Numbered from the stretch's first letter, positions 20,459-30,482 are shown. The stretch is DNA of 64,000 nucleotides from Shewanella psychropiezotolerans (GCF_007197555.1 NZ_CP041614.1:3340001-3404000); one strand, 5' to 3'. Notes: generated from the letters alone by a model not told the origin. Numbers and translations: made by a program.

Positions 20459-20884
20459 CTAACTCACCCTATAGGTCCGATTACTGTCGAGAACGAGATC
20501 GATCTCGACCTTTTCCTTTATCGATTTAACGCTGATCTTGCCATGAATATGAAATCGTAGGCTAAAAGGACAGGTATCATCGTGTAATACTCGAATATCC
20601 AGCTGAGTTAGCCTAGGTTCGAAGCGTTCGATACATGCCTTAATGCCGGCTTTGATTCTGACTCCCAAATCGAAGCTGCCTGAATTTGCGTCGTTGAAAT
20701 CGAACAAACCAAGTTCAGGGCAACTTTGGGATTCTCCGACCCGGGTATTAAGCAGGCCGGAGATATTACGTTTTATCGAAGCAATGACATATTCAATAGA
20801 CTCTACCCCGGTCGAGGGCAGATCTATGTCGCTACCTAGTCGCTCGAAGAAGCTGACACAGTAGGTTCTGTCATTGGTGTACAA
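20459..20884 (-). CDS. tssE: T6SS baseplate protein TssE (gp25-like)
   Basis: A 141-residue gp25-like baseplate protein that primes sheath assembly. It has ESIEYVIASIKRNISGLLNTRVGESQSCPELGLFDFND and the ERFEPRL motif characteristic of gp25. The start is a TTG at 20884 with GGAG nine bases upstream; no ATG gives a full-length N-terminus. It begins 4 nt after the tssC stop and ends one base before tssF. Confidence 0.93.
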   Translation of the reverse strand: MYTNDRTYCVSFFERLGSDIDLPSTGVESIEYVIASIKRNISGLLNTRVGESQSCPELGLFDFNDANSGSFDLGVRIKAGIKACIERFEPRLTQLDIRVLHDDTCPFSLRFHIHGKISVKSIKEKVEIDLVLDSNRTYRVS

Positions 20885-20888
20885 ATCA

Positions 20889-22363
20889 CTACTCCTGGTC
20901 TAAACGACCCACCAAGGAAAGTTCAAAGTTAGCACCCATATATTTGAAATGCGGACGAACCGACATGGTGACCTGATACCAACCCGGCTCACCTTGTACG
21001 TCCATCACTTCGATCTTAGCCGCGCGCAGTGGACGTCGACTTCTGACTTCTGCTGGTGGATTTTCCTGATCGGCGACAAACTGTTTCAACCAAGTATTCA
21101 GTTCACGTTCAAGATCTTGACGCTCTTTCCATGAACCTATCTGTTCCCTTTGTAGCACCTTGATATAATGCGCTAAACGGTTGATGATCATCATGTAAGG
21201 GATCTGAGTACCTAACTTATAGTTAGTTTCGGCTTCCTTACCTTCCTTGGTATTAGGGAATACCTTCGGCTTCTGGATCGAGTTTGCCGAGAAGAAAGCA
21301 GCATTGTCACTACCTTTACGCATGGTTAAGCTGATAAAGCCTTCATCGGCTAATTCGAACTCTTTGCGGTCTGTGATCAAGACTTCCGTTGGAATTTTTG
21401 CCTGCAAGGACCCCATAGACTCGAACACATGCACAGGCAAGTCCTCGACTGCGCCGCCACTTTGCGGACCTATGATGTTCGGGCACCAGCGATATTTAGC
21501 GAAGCTCTCTGTCAGACGTGTGGCCAATGCAAAGGCCGTGTTACCCCAAAGGTAATCTTCATGACTCTCGCTGACATCCTCACGGTAATTAAAAGAGCCG
21601 ATAGGATTATCGATAGGATCATATGGCACACGCAGCAAGAAGCGAGGCGCAGTTAACCCAAGATACCTGGCATCTTCAGATTCTCTCAATGAACGCCATT
21701 TAGTGTATTTAGGGCTCTCGAAAGTAGACTTAAGATCTTTTAGGTTAGGCAATTCTTCGAATGAATCTATACCGAAGAACTCAGGTGCAACCGAAGAGAG
21801 AAACGGTGCATGTGCCATGGCACCAATCGCCCCAACATATTGCAGCAACTTCATGTCTTGTGATGAAGGCGTAAAGGCGTAGTTAGCTACAATGGCAGCG
21901 ATGGGCTCGCCACCAAATTGACCATATCCCGATGAATACACATGTTTATAGAGGCCAGACTGCACTGTTTCCGGTGCAAACTCAAAATCATCCAGTAACT
22001 CATCCTTAGTCACATGCAGGAGTTCAAGCTTGATGTTTTCTCTGAAATCGGTTCTATCGATCAACAGCTTAAGATTTCTCCATGAAGACTCCATCTGCTG
22101 CACAGTCTCATTATGAAGCACAGCGTCCATCTGACTACTGATCTTCTTATCCAACTCGACTAACATCTTATCGACAAGAGCTTTATTAACCGGCTCACTG
22201 CTATCACGACTGGCAATCACATTGCTGATGAATGCTGCCACGCCTTTCTTTGCAATATCATAGCCTTCATCGACGGGGTTATCTTAGTTTGAGCTAATAC
22301 TTCATCCAGTAAATTAGCACCGAGAGCCTGGTTGCTTTCAACCGCTTTATCCATAGATTCCAT
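20889..22363 (-). CDS. tssC: T6SS sheath protein TssC (VipB), broken by one missing base
   Basis: Large sheath subunit. The real start is the ATG at 22363 (MESMDKAVESNQALGANLLDE), with AAGGAA upstream. After ITP the frame switches: DEGYDIAKKGVAAFISN and the rest are in the neighbouring frame, open to 20889. The switch is a GGGG run (22275-22278 on the plus strand). One more base gives ITPVDEGYDIAKKG and a 491-residue protein, matching VipB. The body is a clear sheath protein, with ARYLGLTAPRFLLRVPYDP and the C-terminal VTMSVRPHFKYMGANFELSLVGRL. A start within AAFISN would lack the N-terminus that interlocks with TssB. Confidence 0.93.
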
Positions 22364-22451
22364 GAATTTTATTCCTTAAATGGATCGTCGAATGACGAGA
22401 TCTATTTATCCCTTCACTCGTATAAAATCTGAGTAAATAATACTGCTTGTA

Positions 22452-22940
22452 TTAACTGTCTAGATTTTGAAGTTCGGCCAATAATTGCTCCCGAGAATCT
22501 TTGGTCTCAATGAGCTCTTGCAGCTTAGTTCTAAATGAAGGGATATTACCCAGAGGCCCTTTGAGGGCGACTAAGGCCTCTCTCAATTCGATAAGCTTTT
22601 TAATTTCCGGAATTTGTTCCGCAATAGAATCGGGAGAAAAATCTTTTAAAGAAGTGAAGTTTAATTCGATATCCAGCTCATCAGCTTCGTTATCTGTCAA
22701 TTTATTGGCAACTGTAGCCTTAATTGACAGCTCACTTTCTTTCATAACAGATTCGAAATTAGTTTTATTGATTGAAACGGATTTTCTTTCTTCGAGCTGG
22801 GTATCTTCGGGGTGTCCTTTAAAGTCACCGATGATTAACATCTTCAGCGGAAGTTCCATTTCTGCCTGTTGATCGCCCGTTGCAGGGACATATTTGATAT
22901 TGATACGCTCTTTAGGCGCAACTGTGCCATCTTTTGCCAT
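22452..22940 (-). CDS. tssB: T6SS sheath protein TssB (VipA)
   Basis: Small sheath subunit (162 aa) that co-polymerises with TssC and carries the helix recognised by ClpV. It has ERINIKYVPATGDQQAEMELPLKMLIIGDFKG and the LNFTSLKDFSPDSIAEQIPEIKKL segment conserved in VipA. GGAG lies six to seven bases before the ATG. It is the first gene of the operon. I found no convincing sigma54 site in front of it, so this promoter is probably of another kind. Confidence 0.97.
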   Translation of the reverse strand: MAKDGTVAPKERINIKYVPATGDQQAEMELPLKMLIIGDFKGHPEDTQLEERKSVSINKTNFESVMKESELSIKATVANKLTDNEADELDIELNFTSLKDFSPDSIAEQIPEIKKLIELREALVALKGPLGNIPSFRTKLQELIETKDSREQLLAELQNLDS

Positions 22941-23634
22941 GTTAAATCTCCATATACGGCTATAATAGGCTAAAACCTATTCCAATTAATTATATATTTA
23001 CTACAAAAAAATATGTTTCTTAAGGGTACCCCCTCTTTTTACCTATTGACTTTCTAATTAAGATGGATTCTAGAGTTAAAATTAATCAAGTAAATTGAAT
23101 CAGCTGATTTTAACTAACAAATTTATAATCGCAAGAGAATAATTCACACACATTAATTCAACCAGGTTGCAATTTTGTAAACCAATATAAGTGGAACGAA
23201 TGTTCCAGATAATAGTGAAACAGATTAAAAGCCCGTGCTAATCACTCATAAACAATAACTTACATTATGGTTACCAGAGTAACAAAAAGTCGATTCAGAC
23301 TGATTTAACGATACAAACAAATACATTTACTCGGTATTTTTTATTAAAAATAATTATCTTTTATAATATTTATGAATAATAAGCATAAAGGTAAAGCTCA
23401 TATTTCATTCGAAAGTTGAATTTTGACAACCGCTAATTGATATGTCCGATTATATAGATAATTATCTTAACGAGAGATCTTAGATTAATCTTGTAAGCCT
23501 TTGCCCATTGCTGTTCTAAGATAATATGCTGTATAAAATTAAAACTTCGATAATCAGATATTGATTTCGATGCCTAAATTTTTTGACGTAGAAGAATAGA
23601 GTAAAATCTCTATTCAAATTTTTGGGGATGGAAA
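22941..23634. other. AT-rich spacer upstream of the T6SS operon
   Basis: About 700 nt with very low GC and no coding signal that I trust on either strand. It must contain the promoter of tssB on the minus strand. The AT richness would suit silencing by an H-NS-type protein (inference). No RNA gene or clear repeat was seen. Confidence 0.5.
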
Positions 23635-23784
23635 ATGGTATTAGCGGCTTTCATTCAATCGAAACTTGGACAGATGAAGCTTGATGAAATAAAGCTAAAG
23701 AGCTGCACTCTTTTAGAGAGTGCAGCCAACAAGGATAAATTAATGAAAGTAGCAATTTTTCATGATTCTAACGAGTATAAATAA
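23635..23784 (+). CDS. Possible 49-residue protein, unknown
   Basis: An ATG at 23635, preceded by GGGGATGGAAA, opens 49 codons (MVLAAFIQSKLGQMKLDEIK to HDSNEYK). It is basic and amphipathic, with no signal peptide. Against it: the frame contains a perfect 10-bp hairpin (23702-23711 with 23717-23726), which would suit a structured RNA as well. No family is recognised. It converges with the hypothetical gene ending at 23793. Confidence 0.3.
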   Translation: MVLAAFIQSKLGQMKLDEIKLKSCTLLESAANKDKLMKVAIFHDSNEYK

Positions 23785-23792
23785 ATAGTGTC

Positions 23793-24167
23793 TTATCTTT
23801 TCCTACTGCCAGGTAAAGCTTTGGGTAAAGCGTTATTACAATATGGATCGTGCTCTGCGTTATCTTTCACGTTCTGATCGACATACTTATAAAATCCCTC
23901 TTTAACCCGAGTCCATATCCCCTGTGAAAGGTCTGCTCCCTGCGCTTGAATTAACCTTTCAAACAGGTCCAGATCACAATGACTAGCATCGTAGGCCATT
24001 TTTAATGTCCTTGCAGACTCATCATATGAAACACTGTCGATACCGATAATCAGATCAATACTAGCGACTAGTTTGTTTTTGTTATCTGGTGTGATCCCTT
24101 CAAGCTTTAAATATCTGACGACTAAATTGGCCTCTTTTACGCCAAATCTATGGTCTAAATCAGTCAT
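23793..24167 (-). CDS. Hypothetical protein, 124 aa
   Basis: Not recognised. MTDLDHRFGVKEANLVVRYLKL starts after a GAGGGAAGG-type binding site. It is soluble and mixed alpha/beta. Three predicted strands and two helices in the first 80 residues could be a ferredoxin-like fold of the HMA type, but the usual CXXC metal site is absent. The C-terminus is basic (ALPGSRKR). It faces the same way as the T6SS but lies 850 nt upstream of tssB, so it is probably not part of the operon. The codon pattern looks like a real gene. Confidence 0.65.
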   Translation of the reverse strand: MTDLDHRFGVKEANLVVRYLKLEGITPDNKNKLVASIDLIIGIDSVSYDESARTLKMAYDASHCDLDLFERLIQAQGADLSQGIWTRVKEGFYKYVDQNVKDNAEHDPYCNNALPKALPGSRKR

Positions 24168-24605
24168 AACCTTCCCTCGATTTCAATATAAACAGAATTG
24201 AATGCTGTAATAAAATTCTGTTTATTCACTAGATAGCTGTGTTTAGTTAGCCTATTCAGACTAACACTCAGGTATGAAGAGATAGTGATGTCGATCAAAT
24301 TATGGTCGATAAATGGGCGCCCTGTAGACAAGTTAAAAACTTACACGTTTAGTGTTAATAAAACCAAACGCAGCAATCGAATAAAACATCAGCATTTACA
24401 TTGAGTAAGCCGACATTTAGTCGGCAATAAAATAGCCATGAATTACGACATACAAATTTACACAATGAGCATGTAACATCGACACAGATCATTTAACATA
24501 TATAAGTCAAAAAAAGTCTTTCGCCAATGTATTAATTTGGACTAGCCATAGTAAGGCTGTTCTACAAAAATATAAAAATCCAAGCTTCAACAAGAGGAAG
24601 TGTTC
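24168..24605. other. Intergenic region between divergent genes
   Basis: 438 nt between the hypothetical gene and the RND adaptor, AT-rich. It must carry two divergent promoters. I see no operator, RNA gene or coding frame that I can defend. Confidence 0.5.
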
Positions 24606-25796
24606 GTGGCTACAAAAAAACAAATTATTTTGCCTATTGTCGTATTATCCCTCGGGATCGGTGGTTTCTTTGCTATATCAGCACTGAAACAGCCTCCCCA
24701 AGAGAAGGAAGCGATAGACAATACGCCTTTAGTTGCCGTTAAACAGGTTGAATTCAACCCTATGACCTTTACCGTCAGCTCCTACGGCGTGGTCAACGCC
24801 AAGTATGAAACGGAATTGGTTTCTCAAGTTAACGGCGAGATCATTTACCTGTCAGAAAGCTTCGTTCGTGGAGGATTCGTGAAGAAAGGCGACATTCTCG
24901 CGAAAATAGATCTCAGTGATTACGATGCCGATCTCATCGATGCCGAAGCCAACCTGGCCTCAGCAAGAGCCACTTTAGTGCAGGAAAAAGCTTACGGCAA
25001 GGTAGCCGAAGAGGAGTGGAAACGCATTAAAGATGGCGTCCCCTCGGAGTTGAGCCTGCGTAAACCACAGCTCGCCCAAGAGATAGCCAAGCTTAAATCC
25101 ACCGAAGCAGGCCTTAAACGTGCACTTCGCAACGTCGAACGTACTGTGATCAAGGCGCCTTATGATGCCCTCATAGAAAGTCGAACCATAGGATTAGGTT
25201 CCTATGTCAGCATGGGAACTCCCCTTGGCAAGGTGTTAAGTACCCATAAGGCCGAGATTCGTTTGCCTTTGGCAGATAAAGACATCCAATACCTAATCAA
25301 TAAAGGTAAGCATGCACAAGTGACTCTCGTTGCCGACCTAGGTGGCAAGCAGCAAGAGTGGACTGGCATCATAGTGCGTAGCGAAGGAGTTATCGATAAA
25401 CTCAGCCGTATGACTTACCTGGTCGCCGAAGTCATCGACCCTTATGGTTTAGCGTCAAAAAAGAGTGAACTCAGGTTTGGTACCTATGTTACTGCCAACA
25501 TTGCAGGCACTCAGGCCGGAAATGTAACCGTACTGCCGAGACACTTAGTCGTCAACGGACAAATTGCAGTACTCAATGATGACAAGAAACTCACCTATAA
25601 AACCGTCAACATCATCCGTCAATTCGGTGCAGAAGTGGTGATCTCCGAAGGTCTCGAACAAGGAATGAATGTGATCACCTCCGCGCTCGATTATCCAGTC
25701 GAAGGCATGCAGCTTGCCCTACCGGAAGACAAACTGCAGCAAGACGATGGCTCCGAAGAGTCTAAGACGAAACTCGCCATGGAAGAGAAGGAATAG
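24606..25796 (+). CDS. RND efflux periplasmic adaptor subunit
   Basis: Membrane-fusion protein that bridges the RND pump to an outer-membrane channel. I place the start at the GTG at 24606, six bases after AGAGGAAG; the GTG at 24600 overlaps that binding site. An N-terminal anchor (IILPIVVLSLGIGGFFAISAL) is followed by a biotinyl-lipoyl half motif (LVSQVNGEIIYLSESFVRGGFVKKGD). Next come a coiled hairpin (ANLASARATLVQEKAYGKVAEEEWKR region), the second lipoyl half (RTVIKAPYDALIESR) and beta-barrel domains, for 396 aa in all. It ends three bases before the pump gene. No TolC-type gene or regulator is adjacent, so substrates are unknown. Confidence 0.92.
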   Translation: MATKKQIILPIVVLSLGIGGFFAISALKQPPQEKEAIDNTPLVAVKQVEFNPMTFTVSSYGVVNAKYETELVSQVNGEIIYLSESFVRGGFVKKGDILAKIDLSDYDADLIDAEANLASARATLVQEKAYGKVAEEEWKRIKDGVPSELSLRKPQLAQEIAKLKSTEAGLKRALRNVERTVIKAPYDALIESRTIGLGSYVSMGTPLGKVLSTHKAEIRLPLADKDIQYLINKGKHAQVTLVADLGGKQQEWTGIIVRSEGVIDKLSRMTYLVAEVIDPYGLASKKSELRFGTYVTANIAGTQAGNVTVLPRHLVVNGQIAVLNDDKKLTYKTVNIIRQFGAEVVISEGLEQGMNVITSALDYPVEGMQLALPEDKLQQDDGSEESKTKLAMEEKE

Positions 25797-25799
25797 TCC

Positions 25800-28700
25800 A
25801 TGTCAGACACTAATCAAACATCTGCGCCTTCGGCTGGCGAGCAAGAAACACAAACTGGCATCATAGCCTGGTTTGCTCGCAACAGTGTCGCGGCTAACCT
25901 CTTGATGCTCATTATCATCTTAGGTGGTCTCTTGACCGCCGACACCATACGTAAACAGTTTTTCCCTCAGATTGAGATCAACTGGGTCGAGTTTAATGCC
26001 TTCTATCCCGGCGCTGCGCCTCAAGAAGTAGAGGAAGGCATCACCATAAAAGTTGAAGAGGCGCTGGAGAGTGTTCAGGGGCTCAAACGTGTGATCACCT
26101 ATTCTAACCGAAACTCGGCCACTGGTTATTTTCGTATAGAGGACTCTTACAATCCACAAATCGTACTCGACGAGATAAAATCTGCCATCGACTCCATATC
26201 CAGTTTCCCCGATGGCATGGAAAGGCCTAAGGTCGAGCGCATTAAATTGCGTCAGGAAGTGCTCTATATGAGTTTGTACGGTGATATGACGCCGAGACAA
26301 CTCAAGGTACTAGGTGAAAAAATCCATGATGAGTTGATGCAACTTCCCTTGGTTAACATCACCGATTTCTACGGCGGTCTTGATTATGAGATAGCCATCG
26401 AAGTGAGTAGAGACAGGTTGCGAGAGTTTGGGCTCACGTTCAATGATGTAGCCGCAGCCGTTCGCGGCTTCTCCCGTAACATGTCAGCGGGTCAGATCCG
26501 CGCCGAGAACGGTTACATCAACCTTAGAATTCAAAATCAGGCCTACGTTGGTTACGAGTTCGAGAACCTGCCCTTAATCACCTTACAAGACGGTACCAAT
26601 GTGCTCTTGGGAGATATCGCCACCGTCATTGACGGTTTCGAAGAGGGCATTCAATATTCGAAGTTTAACGGTAAAAACTCGGTCACTTTCTTTATCGGGG
26701 CCGCAAACGATCAAAGCATGACAGATGTAGCCGATATAGTTAAAGCCTATGTGGCTGAGAAACAGCAAGTGCTACCTGACGGGCTTAAGCTAGAGACTTG
26801 GGTAGACATGACCTATTATCTTGAAGGCCGTTTAGATCTCATGTTAGATAGCATGAAAACTGGTGCGGTGCTGGTTTTCCTTATGTTAGCCCTATTCCTG
26901 CGGGTGCGCCTGGCATTCTGGGTCATGATGGGTCTGCCGGTTTGTTTCCTCGGCACCCTACTCTTCATGCCTATGCCGATGCTCGATGTCACAGTGAACG
27001 TGATCAGCCTGTTTGCCTTCATCTTAGTACTGGGTATCGTGGTGGATGATGCCATCGTCATGGGTGAGAGTGCCCACGATGAATGTGAGAAAAATGGCCA
27101 GAGTCTGGAAAATGTCATCCGTGGTGTAAAACGTGTCGCTATGCCTGCAACATTCGGCGTACTGACCACCATAGCTGCATTTTTACCACTGACTCTTGAT
27201 GACGGTCCCTCCTCTGCTTTCGGTAAAGCCATAGGCTATATCGTGATCTTGTGTCTGATATTTTCCTTGGTTGAGTCTAAGCTCATCTTGCCATCACATT
27301 TGGCCAGAATGAAACCTAGAACCAAGGTTAAACCTGGCTCTAAAAATCCTTTGGATTGGTTACGTAATGGCGTGAACTTTATTCAAGGCAAGGTCGATAC
27401 GGGTCTACAGTATTTTATTCAGAATATATACCGCCCGGCGCTCACCAGTGCCGTTAAGTATCGCTATACGGTTATTATGCTGTTTATCAGTTTCATACTG
27501 ATCTGTGCAGGGCTGTACGCCGGTGGCATGATCCGCTTCATCGGACAGCCCAAGATCCCCCATGATTTTCCTCGGGTGAACTTCGAGATGAACGTGGATG
27601 CCTCTGAGAAAGCTACCCTTTCTGCGGCACTGGCTATCGAGAAGGCCATCTATGATGTAGATAAGCGGCTGGAAGAGCAATATGGTCAAGGCATGATCTC
27701 AGACATGCAGGTCGATCTTAAGGGACGTACTTCGGCAGAAGTCATGACCAAGCTGGTGGATCCCGAGCTTAGGCCCTTAGATACCTTCGAGCTTGCTGAG
27801 CTATGGCGTCAAGCCATGCCTCTCATACCGGGAATGAAGTCATTCGAGATTCAGGATAACTTGTTCGGTGGTGGTCGTGACGATGGTGACATCAGTTTCC
27901 GCCTGGAAGGAAAAGATGAGCAACAATTGATTGCCGCCTCGAATGAACTCAAGGCTAAGCTTAACTCGCTCAAAGGTGTCGGTGATGTCAACGACAGTCG
28001 TCAATCCAGTGCTAAAGAGGTACAGTTTAAACTCAAGCCTCAGGCCTATGGTCTGGGTCTCACCTTGGCCGACATAGCCTCTCAGGTAGGTAACAGCTTC
28101 TATGGCTTGGAAGCCCAGCGTATCTTGAGACATGGCTCTGAGATAAAGGTGATGCTGCGCTATCCCGAAAGAGAGCGTAACTCCATTGCTCAGGTCAGCG
28201 AAGTATTGATTGTCACCCCAGAAGGTGCCGAAGTTCCCCTTTCAGAAGTGGTCAATATCACAGTCACTCAAGGGGTCAATGGCATTCGCCGTGAAAACGG
28301 TAACCGTACCATTAATGTCTGGGCCTCTGTGGATGCCGATCAAGCCGAGCCCTTCAAACTGGCTCAGGACATTCGTGATAACTTTATGCCTCAGCTGCTA
28401 AAGAAATATCCGCGTGTACAAAGTGAAGTATCGGGAAATATCCAGGAGCAGATGGACAGCGCTAAGACTCAGTTAAGAGACTTTATCATCTCCATGTTGA
28501 TCATCTATAGCCTGTTGGCCATCCCACTGAAGTCATACTCCCAACCCATAATGATCATGGCTGTTATCCCCTTCGGCGTCATAGGCTCAGTGCTCGGCCA
28601 TATGATCATGGGAATCGACTTAAGCGCCCTTTCCCTATTCGGTATTATTGCTGCTGCCGGTGTTGTAGTGAACGATTCACTGGTGATGGTGGATTACATC

Positions 28701-29021
28701 AACAAGTCCCGAGAGGTGGGAATTGCGATGAAGACGGCGGTACTTGAGGCGGGTTGCAGACGTTTCAGAGCCATCATGTTGACCTCGCTGACCACCTTTA
28801 TCGGCTTGATGCCCATCATGACAGAAACCAGCATGCAAGCTAAGATGGTGATCCCTATGGCAACCTCCCTCGCCTTCGGTGTCCTGTTTGCCACTGTGGT
28901 CACCCTGATGCTGATCCCATGCTTGTATCTCGCTATCGAAGATATTAAAAAGCTAGTCGGCAGCAAGTCACGTGTTCAGCATGACGATGATCACGCCATG
29001 GAACCAGAGCTGATAAAATAG
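25800..29021 (+). CDS. RND efflux transporter, inner-membrane pump subunit
   Basis: A 1073-residue AcrB-superfamily proton-driven exporter. The first transmembrane helix is at ~25-47 (NSVAANLLMLIIILGGLLT), and porter domain QFFPQIEINWVEFNAFYPGAAPQEVEEGI follows. The proton-relay helix TM4 has ILVLGIVVDDAIVMGE, with the paired acidic residues typical of the family. The second half repeats the layout, ending with helices around FGIIAAAGVVVNDSLVMVDY. It resembles pumps annotated as multidrug or hydrophobe exporters. It is followed by a strong terminator at 29047. Confidence 0.95.
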   Translation: MSDTNQTSAPSAGEQETQTGIIAWFARNSVAANLLMLIIILGGLLTADTIRKQFFPQIEINWVEFNAFYPGAAPQEVEEGITIKVEEALESVQGLKRVITYSNRNSATGYFRIEDSYNPQIVLDEIKSAIDSISSFPDGMERPKVERIKLRQEVLYMSLYGDMTPRQLKVLGEKIHDELMQLPLVNITDFYGGLDYEIAIEVSRDRLREFGLTFNDVAAAVRGFSRNMSAGQIRAENGYINLRIQNQAYVGYEFENLPLITLQDGTNVLLGDIATVIDGFEEGIQYSKFNGKNSVTFFIGAANDQSMTDVADIVKAYVAEKQQVLPDGLKLETWVDMTYYLEGRLDLMLDSMKTGAVLVFLMLALFLRVRLAFWVMMGLPVCFLGTLLFMPMPMLDVTVNVISLFAFILVLGIVVDDAIVMGESAHDECEKNGQSLENVIRGVKRVAMPATFGVLTTIAAFLPLTLDDGPSSAFGKAIGYIVILCLIFSLVESKLILPSHLARMKPRTKVKPGSKNPLDWLRNGVNFIQGKVDTGLQYFIQNIYRPALTSAVKYRYTVIMLFISFILICAGLYAGGMIRFIGQPKIPHDFPRVNFEMNVDASEKATLSAALAIEKAIYDVDKRLEEQYGQGMISDMQVDLKGRTSAEVMTKLVDPELRPLDTFELAELWRQAMPLIPGMKSFEIQDNLFGGGRDDGDISFRLEGKDEQQLIAASNELKAKLNSLKGVGDVNDSRQSSAKEVQFKLKPQAYGLGLTLADIASQVGNSFYGLEAQRILRHGSEIKVMLRYPERERNSIAQVSEVLIVTPEGAEVPLSEVVNITVTQGVNGIRRENGNRTINVWASVDADQAEPFKLAQDIRDNFMPQLLKKYPRVQSEVSGNIQEQMDSAKTQLRDFIISMLIIYSLLAIPLKSYSQPIMIMAVIPFGVIGSVLGHMIMGIDLSALSLFGIIAAAGVVVNDSLVMVDYINKSREVGIAMKTAVLEAGCRRFRAIMLTSLTTFIGLMPIMTETSMQAKMVIPMATSLAFGVLFATVVTLMLIPCLYLAIEDIKKLVGSKSRVQHDDDHAMEPELIK

Positions 29022-29046
29022 GCCTTAGATTGATGTTCGCTCAATA

Positions 29047-29078
29047 AAATGCCGCTCGACATTTCGAGCGGCATTTTT
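29047..29078 (+). terminator. Intrinsic terminator after the RND operon
   Basis: Stem GCCGCTCG (29051-29058) pairs with CGAGCGGC (29065-29072) around a six-base loop. It is flanked by AAAAT and ATTTTT, so it can work in both directions. Confidence 0.9.
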
Positions 29079-29117
29079 ATATTCCTGATTTCACAGACCT
29101 ATTATTTGTCAGAAATG

Positions 29118-29140
29118 AAAAACCCGCCAAAAGCGGGTTT
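29118..29140 (-). terminator. Intrinsic terminator of the META-domain lipoprotein gene
   Basis: AAACCCGC (29120-29127) pairs with GCGGGTTT (29133-29140). On the minus strand the hairpin runs into a T-rich tail. Confidence 0.85.
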
Positions 29141-29181
29141 AATCTTGTCTAACTAGCGCTGCAATAATGCGCCAGCAAAAA

Positions 29182-30036
29182 CTAGTTCATGTAACGAGAC
29201 TCGAAAATCGCGATGAGTTCGCCCTTATCACTCTTCACTGTCAGTGCTTCACCATTGACGCTGTAGCTGGCAAACTCGCCGATAGATTTAAGGAATGCTT
29301 GTTCCTGATCCATGCCTTGCATACACATCTTACGTGTACCCGCTACCGGCCCCATGGTTAACTTACCTTGATTCGCCTCGAAAGCGCCAGTGAAGTTATT
29401 ACAACCAGAAAAACCCTTGATGACATTTTTCTCAGCTACGAACTGGATAAAAAGTTCTTTCTCACCAGCACCCAATTTTGCAGGATTATCTCCCAAACTC
29501 ATCAGTTTCCAATAAGTATTGGTAAACTCGGCATTGGCTTTTTTATCCGACTCCGCTGTCTTTGCACGAGCGACTCGGTCCAGTTTAATCTCGATAGGCT
29601 TGGTCTGGCCCTCGGCAAAAGGATCTATGCTGGTGGTCGATGTAAACACTAAGCTGTCTTCGACTTTTATCGTCGCACGCAGGCTATATCTGTGTTTATC
29701 TTGTATCTTACTGGCATCGTATTCGATACTCACGGCGTAAGGAGGTGTACCGATATCTTTTAAGGACTGACTCGCGATCAGATCTGAAGCAACATCAGCT
29801 TTTGAGATATCTTCCAGTGTCACCTCGAGTACTGCATTAGGTGGCAACATTCTGCGGTCTAAATAGATAACATTGATATCCAGAGTTTTCATTGCGGTTA
29901 CCTCAGCTGTGACTTGTTTTTCAGCTGTCACTGTATCTTGGGTCTGAGTCGTAGAACCACTATCGCATGCCTGTAAGACAAAGGCTGAAAGCAATACCGA
30001 AGAGGCTAAGGCGAGTTTGTTCATTCTAAACTTCAT
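29182..30036 (-). CDS. YbaY/META-domain lipoprotein (HslJ-like)
   Basis: Predicted outer-membrane lipoprotein of 284 residues. The start at 30036 (MKFRMNKLALASS) has AGGA eight bases upstream; a longer frame to 30138 adds an implausible N-terminus. The lipobox is LQAC, then DSGS. Residues ~55-165 match the YbaY/YscW fold (VIYLDRRMLPPNAVLEVTLEDIS), and ~175-284 form a META domain (TYWKLMSLGD, FSGCNNFTGAFEANQGKLTMGPVAGTRKMC). HslJ-type META proteins are linked to heat-shock and novobiocin tolerance in E. coli; a role in envelope stress is an inference. It converges with the RND operon. Confidence 0.88.
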   Translation of the reverse strand: MKFRMNKLALASSVLLSAFVLQACDSGSTTQTQDTVTAEKQVTAEVTAMKTLDINVIYLDRRMLPPNAVLEVTLEDISKADVASDLIASQSLKDIGTPPYAVSIEYDASKIQDKHRYSLRATIKVEDSLVFTSTTSIDPFAEGQTKPIEIKLDRVARAKTAESDKKANAEFTNTYWKLMSLGDNPAKLGAGEKELFIQFVAEKNVIKGFSGCNNFTGAFEANQGKLTMGPVAGTRKMCMQGMDQEQAFLKSIGEFASYSVNGEALTVKSDKGELIAIFESRYMN

Positions 30037-30381
30037 TGAGTAATTCCTTTTATATACCGCTACAGGATGAACACACGTCATTCTGTAAAAACTAGACATT
30101 GGACTAGTTGAAACGAGATAACAAGAAAATATAGCCAAAAGTAGAGTAAATTAACAATATAATAGCCTTTAAAAACTTATAGTTATATGACCAGTAACAG
30201 ATGTTAATCTTTTTAACTTGTTGCGTATTATTTTTGTGGCACCTCTATAACGTCAGAAAGTGGCAATCAATTGTTAGCATGAATCGATTTAAACTGATGA
30301 GACTAGGTATTGTTAACAGCAAGGATTTAAACAAAAGGAAAATGATAGAAAATTTCTATAAGGAGTTTTTCTGAATCTGAC

Positions 30382-30411
30382 GGAGAGATAGCCGAGTTAA
30401 ACAATAGGAAC
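30382..30411 (-). pseudogene. Degraded tRNA-Ser 3' end, copy B
   Basis: GGAGAGATAG at 30382-30391 matches the end of the intact tRNA-Ser. The following bases diverge but share ACAATAGGAAC with copy A. There is no cloverleaf. See the finding on tRNA-Ser remnants. Confidence 0.45.
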
Positions 30412-30428
30412 AAAGGAGTCATAAACGA

Positions 30429-30455
30429 AAAGCCCCAACATTTCTGCTGGGCTTT
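30429..30455 (-). terminator. Terminator-like hairpin between tRNA remnants
   Basis: AAAGCCC (30429-30435) pairs with GGGCTTT (30449-30455). It sits between the two degraded tRNA-Ser tails, as the terminator of a former duplicated unit would. Confidence 0.5.
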
Positions 30456-30482
30456 ATCTGACTCTTTGTTCGAAACGAATGC

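Noticed and set aside
11764..22278. Programmed ribosomal frameshifting in T6SS genes
   Set aside because: The sites lack slippery heptamers with stimulators, and unrelated genes such as lolA show the same C/G-run break; a missing base explains all.
1..24167. T6SS effector/immunity pair
   Set aside because: No candidate toxin-immunity pair lies inside the cluster; the vgrG 3' side, where one might be, is outside the window.
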